From an uncultured Methylophilaceae bacterium (GTDB lineage Bacteria > Pseudomonadota > Gammaproteobacteria > Burkholderiales > Methylophilaceae): 5,323 nt of DNA. Of the stretch, positions 1 to 5,323 are shown in pieces (position 1 is the stretch's first letter; every line of letters starts with the position of its first letter). The stretch covers positions 1-5,323 of the forward strand of contig CALKDJ010000006.1 of the NCBI GenBank assembly GCA_938084195.1, read 5' to 3'. The position numbers and the translations under genes were made by a program. The notes below the pieces were generated by a model, which was not told the DNA's origin, made no database searches, and saw only the letters and a list, made by a program, of their open reading frames with translations.

Positions 1-3000
1 AAACTGGTTCGGGAAAAACAACTCAACTCCCAAAGATATGTCTCGATGTAGGTTTAGGCAAACAAAAAATGATTGGGCATACCCAACCGAGAAGAATTGC
101 TGCCAGATCAGTTGCAGGAAGGATTGCGGAAGAACTTAATACACCGTTGGGAGAAATGGTAGGCTACAAAATTAGATTTATGGATCGTGTCACTCAGACC
201 ACCTCGATTAAAGTGATGACTGACGGTATTCTTTTGGCTGAGACACAAAATGATCCAATGTTAAGTCAGTATGATGCAATTATTATTGATGAGGCTCATG
301 AACGAAGCCTTAATATTGATTTTCTATTAGGTTATCTTAGCAATCTATTGCGAAAGAGGCGAGACCTAAAAATTATAATTACAAGTGCCACTATTGACGT
401 GGATAAATTCTCTCAGCATTTTGGTGATGCCCCAATTATCAAAGTTTCGGGCCGTACATTTCCTGTGGACATTGTTTATAACCCTCTACAAGAAATTACT
501 GAAGATTCAAGTGAATCAGTTGAGGATGCTATTTTAAGAACTATCGATGAGTTAGTCGGAAATTCAGGTGATATTTTAGTATTCCTTCCTGGAGAGCGGG
601 ATATTCATGACTGTAAAAAGTTCCTTAGTGAAAAACTCATTGGCAAATTTGAAGTATTACCTCTATTTTCTCGATTGCCAATAAATGAGCAGCAAAAAAT
701 ATTTAAACCTGGTGGTATGCGTCGAGTTATTTTAGCAACAAATATAGCTGAAACTTCATTAACAGTGCCGCGTATAAAATTTGTTATTGATGCAGGCTTT
801 GCAAGAGTGGTTCGTTATAGCCCAAAGCTAAAGATAGAGCAGCTATTAATTGAGAAAATTTCTAAAGCTTCGGCTAATCAAAGATCAGGTCGTTGTGGAA
901 GAATTGCTCCTGGTATTTGTATAAGGCTTTTTGATGAGGAGGACTTTAAAGCAAGACCAGAATTTACAGATCCTGAAATTCTCCGATCCTCACTCGCCTC
1001 AGTGATATTAAAGATGGCTGCTTTAAAATTAGGTCCGGTAGATGAATTTCCCTTTATTCAATCTCCTTCTTATCGTTTCATTCAAGATGGGTATCATCTT
1101 TTGCAAGAATTAGGGGCTGTGGATATGGAGAATAAAATTTTACCGTTAGGAATACAGTTATCTAAATTACCTATCGACCCATCTTTAGGAAGAATACTTT
1201 TAGAATCAAAAAAAGAGAATTGTGTGCAGGAGGCTTTGATCATTATTAGTGCTTTAAGTGTCTCTGATCCTCGAGAAAGGCCAATAGATAAGGCTGAACA
1301 AGCAGATAAGGCCCATCAGTTTTTTCATGATTCAGACTCAGGTTTTAATATTTTCCTTAAACTTTGGAAGCAGTTTAGTATTGAAACAAAAAAAGTTACC
1401 AATAAATCTCTCCGACAGTTTACACAAAAGTATTTTTTATCATTCAATCGGATTAAAGAATGGCATGAGCTGCATCGTCAGCTTAAACAAATTGCCGATG
1501 AATTAAAATTTAATATAAGTGCTACTGAAGCCACATATGAGCAGACTCATCGTGCCTTACTTTCAGGTTTAATAGGAAATATTGGTTTTAAGGATATAGA
1601 CGGACCAATGTATACAGGGGGGAGGAGTATTAAGTTTTTAATTGGACCACGATTATTTAGGAATAAAAATTTTAAGTGGATTATGGCAGCAGAAATTATT
1701 GATACAGGCAGGCTTTATGCTCAATGTGTGGCAAAAATAGATGTACGCTGGATTGAAAGCTTGGCTATACATCTCCTTGAGTATGAATATAGCAACCCAA
1801 GGTGGAATACAAAATTAAGCCGGGTTGATGCAACTGAAAAATCACTGCTGTATGGGCTAGTAGTTAACCCAGGAAAGACAGTACATTTTGGAGGAATAGA
1901 TCCTGATCAATCTAGAAAGATTTTTATAAGACAAGGATTGGTAGAGCAAGGTTATGAAAGTAATGGATTATTTTGGAAGCATAACTTAAAACTAATCCAA
2001 GAAATTGAGATGCTTGAACATAAAACAAGAAGACAGGATATTCTAATTAACGATGATGTTTTATATCAATTTTACGATGAGCGTATAGATGAAAAAATTG
2101 TAAATGGCGCAGGTTTTGAAAGTTGGAGAAAGGAAAAGGAAAAAAATAACTCTGAATATTTATTCTTAACCAAAACATTCTTGATGCAACGTGAGGCCTT
2201 GCAAGTTGATGAGATTCAATATCCAGAAAAAAAATCTTTACAGCATCTTGAGTTGCATTTTCGCTATCACTTTCAACCAGGTCACCCTAGAGATGGTTTA
2301 TCTGTAGAGATTCCGCTGAGTGGCATCAGCCAAATTAAATCAGAAGATTTAGCTTGGCTAGTTCCTGGAATGATTAGGGAGAAGGTCACTTTCCTTATTA
2401 AAAATTTGCCGAAGAACCTTAGAGGTCAATGTGGACATTTACAGGAGGCAGTTACTGAGTTTTTAACAGGCGCAAATAATGAGGAAGAATTTTCTGAGGT
2501 TTTTACAAAATTTATTCGACAAAAAACTAATTCAAAATTTAGACTTACTGAGAAAAGTTTAAAAAATTTACCTGAGCACCTTATGGTGAATTATGTCATT
2601 GTGGATGAAAATAATATTTCTCTTGATGAGGGAAGAGACTTATTACTCTTACAGAAAAAAAACAAAGACAAGGTGGTGGAGGTATTAGAAGATATTAGCT
2701 TTGGTATTGAGCAAATGGAAATAAAGTATTGGCCAAAACTAAAAACTATTCCAGATAAGGTTGAGAAAAAAATAAACAATACCGTTATCGTGGGATACCC
2801 AGCTCTGGTTGACAAGGAGTCGCATGTAGATCTTTTTGTGGCAGATGATAAAGCAGAAGCAAATTATTTACATCAGGAGGGCATTAAAAGGCTAATAAAG
2901 ATTCAATTACAGGAGAAAATAAAATATATTAAAAAAAATCCACCACGTTTTGAAGAATTTGGCATGTTACTTCACTCGCATATTAGCCCTGAAGATTTGA

Positions 3001-3578
3001 AGAATAATTTTATTGATGTCGTTTTCAATGAAATTGTAGGCAGCGAGGCAAGCAATATAAAATCCCAAAATGCTTTTGATACTTTGACTGTTAATAGTCG
3101 TAAATCGTTTTCAGATCTGAGTCATGACCTTTCTAGCGCCCTGACAGAAATTGCAAAAAACTACAGCGCTTATCAAAAAGCTAAGGCAAATATAAAATAT
3201 TTGCCAAAAACCACTCTGGAGGATTTAAGTGAGCAATTAGATATACTTCTACCTCCTTATGAGAGACCACTTTTTTTATTTGGTCAATTAAAACATATTC
3301 CTAGGTATTTAAATGCCATGACCATAAGACTCAAAAAATTTTCAATGAAGGAAGACCAGGATCAGGTTCATATGCGGGAGATTAATCGATTAAGAGATAA
3401 ATGGATTGAGAAGGTAGTTGAATATGTGGAAGCTGGGGAGGCAGTACCCGAAAATTTTATTGACTTTCAATGGGCATTACAGGAATTAAGAGTCTCACTT
3501 TTTGCACAAGAACTAAAGACTAGCTATCCCATTTCGATTAAACGAATGGATAAACGCTGGATGGAGTTGGTAGACTGA
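1..3578 (+). CDS. hrpA: ATP-dependent RNA helicase HrpA (DEAH box), 5'-truncated by the window edge
   Basis: HrpA is a cytoplasmic DEAH-box RNA helicase that uses NTP hydrolysis to remodel RNA; in E. coli it is linked to mRNA processing and to rescue of stalled or collided ribosomes. The reading frame is open from base 3, before the first ATG at 69, and the first codons give the Walker A core TGSGKTTQLPK, so the true start lies upstream. Visible motifs in order are TQPRRIAA (Ia), TDG (Ib, from 219), DEAH (288-299), SAT (384-392), DILVFLPG (IV, 570-593), ATNIAETSLTVP (V, 735-770) and QRSGRCGR (VI, 879-902); all are intact. A helicase-associated HA2 region (about 1027-1210), an OB-fold region (about 1410-1740) and a long HrpA-specific DUF3418 region (about 1800-3560) follow, ending in the typical ELRVSLFAQEL near the C terminus. 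The 1191 visible residues plus about 95 missing ones fit the usual length of about 1300. The DUF3418 tail separates it from HrpB and eukaryotic DEAH helicases. No frameshift is seen. Confidence 0.97.
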   Translation, partial: TGSGKTTQLPKICLDVGLGKQKMIGHTQPRRIAARSVAGRIAEELNTPLGEMVGYKIRFMDRVTQTTSIKVMTDGILLAETQNDPMLSQYDAIIIDEAHERSLNIDFLLGYLSNLLRKRRDLKIIITSATIDVDKFSQHFGDAPIIKVSGRTFPVDIVYNPLQEITEDSSESVEDAILRTIDELVGNSGDILVFLPGERDIHDCKKFLSEKLIGKFEVLPLFSRLPINEQQKIFKPGGMRRVILATNIAETSLTVPRIKFVIDAGFARVVRYSPKLKIEQLLIEKISKASANQRSGRCGRIAPGICIRLFDEEDFKARPEFTDPEILRSSLASVILKMAALKLGPVDEFPFIQSPSYRFIQDGYHLLQELGAVDMENKILPLGIQLSKLPIDPSLGRILLESKKENCVQEALIIISALSVSDPRERPIDKAEQADKAHQFFHDSDSGFNIFLKLWKQFSIETKKVTNKSLRQFTQKYFLSFNRIKEWHELHRQLKQIADELKFNISATEATYEQTHRALLSGLIGNIGFKDIDGPMYTGGRSIKFLIGPRLFRNKNFKWIMAAEIIDTGRLYAQCVAKIDVRWIESLAIHLLEYEYSNPRWNTKLSRVDATEKSLLYGLVVNPGKTVHFGGIDPDQSRKIFIRQGLVEQGYESNGLFWKHNLKLIQEIEMLEHKTRRQDILINDDVLYQFYDERIDEKIVNGAGFESWRKEKEKNNSEYLFLTKTFLMQREALQVDEIQYPEKKSLQHLELHFRYHFQPGHPRDGLSVEIPLSGISQIKSEDLAWLVPGMIREKVTFLIKNLPKNLRGQCGHLQEAVTEFLTGANNEEEFSEVFTKFIRQKTNSKFRLTEKSLKNLPEHLMVNYVIVDENNISLDEGRDLLLLQKKNKDKVVEVLEDISFGIEQMEIKYWPKLKTIPDKVEKKINNTVIVGYPALVDKESHVDLFVADDKAEANYLHQEGIKRLIKIQLQEKIKYIKKNPPRFEEFGMLLHSHISPEDLKNNFIDVVFNEIVGSEASNIKSQNAFDTLTVNSRKSFSDLSHDLSSALTEIAKNYSAYQKAKANIKYLPKTTLEDLSEQLDILLPPYERPLFLFGQLKHIPRYLNAMTIRLKKFSMKEDQDQVHMREINRLRDKWIEKVVEYVEAGEAVPENFIDFQWALQELRVSLFAQELKTSYPISIKRMDKRWMELVD

Positions 3579-3583
3579 GCAGT

Positions 3584-4402
3584 ATGACTTCACCAAAAAA
3601 AATTATTAGTAAGTTATTTGGCTATCATAATTCTCCTTCCTTTAATGAGCTTCAACAAGTTCCTGTAGAGATAAGTGAGCGTAATGGCATCCGTTCGTTG
3701 CATATTGGTACCGACACAACACAAAGCTCAATGAATATTAAAGATCCTTACTACCTTGAGCTTAATTACACAAAGGTAATGACTCTAAGCATGCTGTTTA
3801 GCCCAGCTCCAGAAAATATTTTAACTATTGGTCTTGGTGGTGGATCAATGCCAAAGTTTTATTTTAAGCATTGTCAAAAATGCAGTATCACCGTCCTTGA
3901 GTTGCATCAACAAGTAATAAGTGCAGCATATACCTATTTTGAATTACCGAATGATGCAAGATTAAATGTAGTGAAGGGAGATGGCATAAGTTACATGGTT
4001 GATAACAACGCAATATATGATATTTTGCTTTCAGATGCTTTTGATGAGTATGGAATACCAGACGTATTTACTACAGAAGAATATTTCGCGTTATGTAAAA
4101 GTAGACTTAGTGAACAAGGTATTTTTATTATTAATCTTTGGGGGTCAGACACCAATACTCCATCTTATATAAATAAAATTAAAAAAATTTTTAACAACTT
4201 AGTACTTTCTGTTCCATCCGGTAATCCAGGAAATATGATTGTCATGGCATTTAAAAATACCCCAAATGAAGTTCGAATCGCAGAATTAAAAGATAAAATT
4301 AAATTACTAGAAAAAAAGATTGGGCTTGAATTGATGGTATATTTCAACCGTCTGATTGAAAGTAATACCTCTATTGATGCACACCGATTAAAATTTATAT
4401 AA
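3584..4402 (+). CDS. Spermidine-synthase-like protein (class I SAM-methyltransferase fold), substrate unknown
   Basis: This complete 272-residue protein resembles the SpeE/spermidine synthase superfamily. Visible features are a QSSMNIKDPYYLEL segment (47-60) like the N-terminal substrate-binding part of SpeE, a glycine-rich nucleotide loop GLGGGS (83-88), an acidic residue E106 after the second strand that would hold the ribose, GDG (132-134), and SDAFDEYGIP (150-159) followed by FTTEEYF. D151 and D154 line up with the two aspartates of the SpeE catalytic loop, but the Tyr-His-Glu motif of true aminopropyltransferases is not preserved (Tyr-Tyr-Leu-Glu here). It could therefore be an aminopropyltransferase relative or a methyltransferase with another substrate; databases often label such proteins simply spermidine synthase. 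The last 45 residues form a charged, probably helical tail (about 230-250). There is no signal peptide or membrane segment, so it should be cytosolic. The ATG lies 5 bases after the hrpA stop; the nearest Shine-Dalgarno-like GGAG (3563-3566) is 17 bases away, too far to be ideal, which suggests translational coupling to hrpA. Confidence 0.85.
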   Translation: MTSPKKIISKLFGYHNSPSFNELQQVPVEISERNGIRSLHIGTDTTQSSMNIKDPYYLELNYTKVMTLSMLFSPAPENILTIGLGGGSMPKFYFKHCQKCSITVLELHQQVISAAYTYFELPNDARLNVVKGDGISYMVDNNAIYDILLSDAFDEYGIPDVFTTEEYFALCKSRLSEQGIFIINLWGSDTNTPSYINKIKKIFNNLVLSVPSGNPGNMIVMAFKNTPNEVRIAELKDKIKLLEKKIGLELMVYFNRLIESNTSIDAHRLKFI

Positions 4403-4404
4403 GG
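4401..4404 (+). promoter_or_regulatory. Ribosome binding site of rlmL, overlapping the upstream stop codon
   Basis: AAGG lies 6 bases before the TTG at 4411, a suitable Shine-Dalgarno spacing. Its first two bases are the last two of the TAA stop (4400-4402) of the preceding gene, so ribosomes finishing that gene would sit on this site. It supports TTG as the rlmL start and suggests translational coupling. Judged by eye only. Confidence 0.55.
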
Positions 4405-4410
4405 CATATT

Positions 4411-5323
4411 TTGAAAAATCATTATTTTGCAAGTTGTCCGCGAGGATTAGAAGAAATTCTTCAGCAAGAATTATTTAGCATAAGTGCAGTCGACCTTGAA
4501 AAAGTAGATGGCGGTATTCTTTTTACCGGAAATCACGAAGTGTTGTACAGAGCAAATATCTCAAGCCGTATTGCTACCAGAATAATGTGTTTAGTTAAAA
4601 AAGGTACTTATGAAAATGAAGAAGATATATATAAATCTGCGCTTGATGTAAATTGGTGCTCATTGTTTGAGGTAAATAAAACTATTAAAGTTTCAACTAC
4701 CGCCATTAAATGTCCTCTAAAAAGTGTAGATTTTATGACGTTACGAATTAAAGATGCTATATGTGATTTTTTTAGAAAAAAATTTGGAAAGAGGCCCAGT
4801 GTGGAGGTGCGAGAACCTGATATCAAGGTGCATCTATTTCTTGAAAAAAACAATTTTTCAATTTATTTAGATGCCTCAGGTGACCCACTTTACCAGAGGG
4901 GTTTTAGAGTAGGTAGTGTGGAGGCACCTATTAAAGAAAACTTGGCTGCAGGAATAATTAAATTATCTGGTTGGGAGCCAGGTCAAGCCTTTCTTGACCC
5001 CATGTGTGGCAGTGGAACATTTCTAATCGAAGCCGCATTGATTGCCACAAATCAGGCACCTGGTCTGAAGCGTAATTTTGGTTTTATGGCATGGAAAAAC
5101 TTTGACAAAGCACTTTTTAAGGATATAAAAAAATCATATCAGAATGCAATTATTCAGAAAGATTTTTTGCGGATTTACGGTTCCGATAAAGATTTACGCG
5201 CTGTACGAGTGAGTAAAAAAAATCTTGTGCTTGCTGGATTTGAAAATTGTATTCAACTTGCATGCAAGCAATTTAACGAGATAAAGCCACCACTTGATGA
5301 GGGAGTTTTGGTTACAAATCCTC
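4411..5323 (+). CDS. rlmL: 23S rRNA (guanine-N2)-methyltransferase RlmL, 3'-truncated by the window edge
   Basis: RlmL transfers a methyl group from S-adenosylmethionine to N2 of G2445 of 23S rRNA (E. coli numbering) during 50S assembly. The visible 304 residues start KNHYFASCPRGLEEILQQEL after the initiator, matching the RlmL N terminus; a THUMP RNA-binding domain covers about residues 45-155, ending near LDASGDPLYQRGFR (153-166). APIKENLAAGII (172-183) leads into the methyltransferase domain, with SAM motif I DPMCGSGTFLIEAA (196-209) and GSDKD (257-261), which carries the acidic residue expected to bind SAM. The frame leaves the window at Asn-Pro-Pro, the start of the catalytic NPP(Y/F) motif. 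The TTG start is chosen because it places the conserved N terminus exactly, has a spaced AAGG upstream, and the frame has a stop at 4375-4377 with no ATG or GTG in between; the first in-frame ATG is deep inside THUMP. The gap to the upstream gene is 8 bases. Whether an RlmK domain is fused at the C terminus, as in the E. coli 702-residue RlmKL, cannot be seen. Confidence 0.94.
   Translation, partial: MKNHYFASCPRGLEEILQQELFSISAVDLEKVDGGILFTGNHEVLYRANISSRIATRIMCLVKKGTYENEEDIYKSALDVNWCSLFEVNKTIKVSTTAIKCPLKSVDFMTLRIKDAICDFFRKKFGKRPSVEVREPDIKVHLFLEKNNFSIYLDASGDPLYQRGFRVGSVEAPIKENLAAGIIKLSGWEPGQAFLDPMCGSGTFLIEAALIATNQAPGLKRNFGFMAWKNFDKALFKDIKKSYQNAIIQKDFLRIYGSDKDLRAVRVSKKNLVLAGFENCIQLACKQFNEIKPPLDEGVLVTNP

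Noticed and set aside
2591..2815. Open frame of 74 codons on the - strand within hrpA
   Set aside because: It lies wholly opposite the conserved DUF3418 region of hrpA, has low-complexity Ser/Phe-rich content typical of antisense reading, and resembles no family I recognise.
2931..2938. Run of eight A in hrpA (similar runs near 2225 and 5215) as a slippage or programmed frameshift site
   Set aside because: The hrpA and rlmL frames continue with conserved residues on both sides of each run, no stop or alternative extension is nearby, and such runs are common in AT-rich genes.
3880..3892. His-Cys-x-x-Cys in the SpeE-like protein as a metal site
   Set aside because: A single Cys-x-x-Cys with no second ligand pair in the protein, located on the helix-strand junction after the nucleotide loop; probably incidental.
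4179..4196. A-run followed by T-run that could look like a terminator
   Set aside because: It lies inside the SpeE-like coding sequence, has no GC-rich stem, and encodes a Lys-Ile-Phe stretch of the conserved fold.
4165..4422. Open frame of 85 codons on the - strand across the end of the SpeE-like gene and start of rlmL
   Set aside because: It is antisense to two genes with recognisable protein similarity and has the Ile/Phe/Ser-rich composition expected from AT-rich antisense sequence.
4608..4853. Open frame of 81 codons on the - strand within rlmL
   Set aside because: It is opposite the THUMP region of rlmL, which is clearly coding on the + strand; no motif supports the antisense reading.

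Overview
The window reads as ordinary chromosomal sequence from an AT-rich proteobacterium, most probably a gammaproteobacterium. Two of its three genes, HrpA and RlmL, align collinearly with my memory of the Escherichia coli proteins. The low G+C was judged by eye, not counted. Genus cannot be fixed from the sequence alone.

Layout: all three genes lie on the + strand and fill the window almost completely. (1) Positions 1-3578 hold hrpA, a DEAH-box RNA helicase. It is cut by the left edge just before the Walker A motif, so roughly the first 90-100 residues are missing. (2) Positions 3584-4402 hold a complete 272-residue spermidine-synthase-like protein with a Rossmann-type nucleotide-binding fold. 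(3) Positions 4411-5323 hold the start of rlmL, a 23S rRNA guanine-N2 methyltransferase with a THUMP domain. It begins at a TTG codon and is cut by the right edge inside its catalytic NPP(Y/F) motif.

The gaps between genes are 5 and 8 bases, too short for a separate promoter or terminator, so the three genes are probably co-transcribed and partly translationally coupled. The flanking genes both act on ribosomes or RNA: HrpA remodels RNA and ribosome complexes, and RlmL modifies 23S rRNA. The middle protein has no secure substrate.

No tRNA, rRNA, CRISPR array, insertion sequence, attachment site or obvious riboswitch was found. There is no gene-free stretch over 300 bases. I did not find a convincing new biological system. 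The points most worth a second look are the unknown function of the spermidine-synthase-like protein, its position between two RNA-related genes, and the non-ATG start of rlmL.
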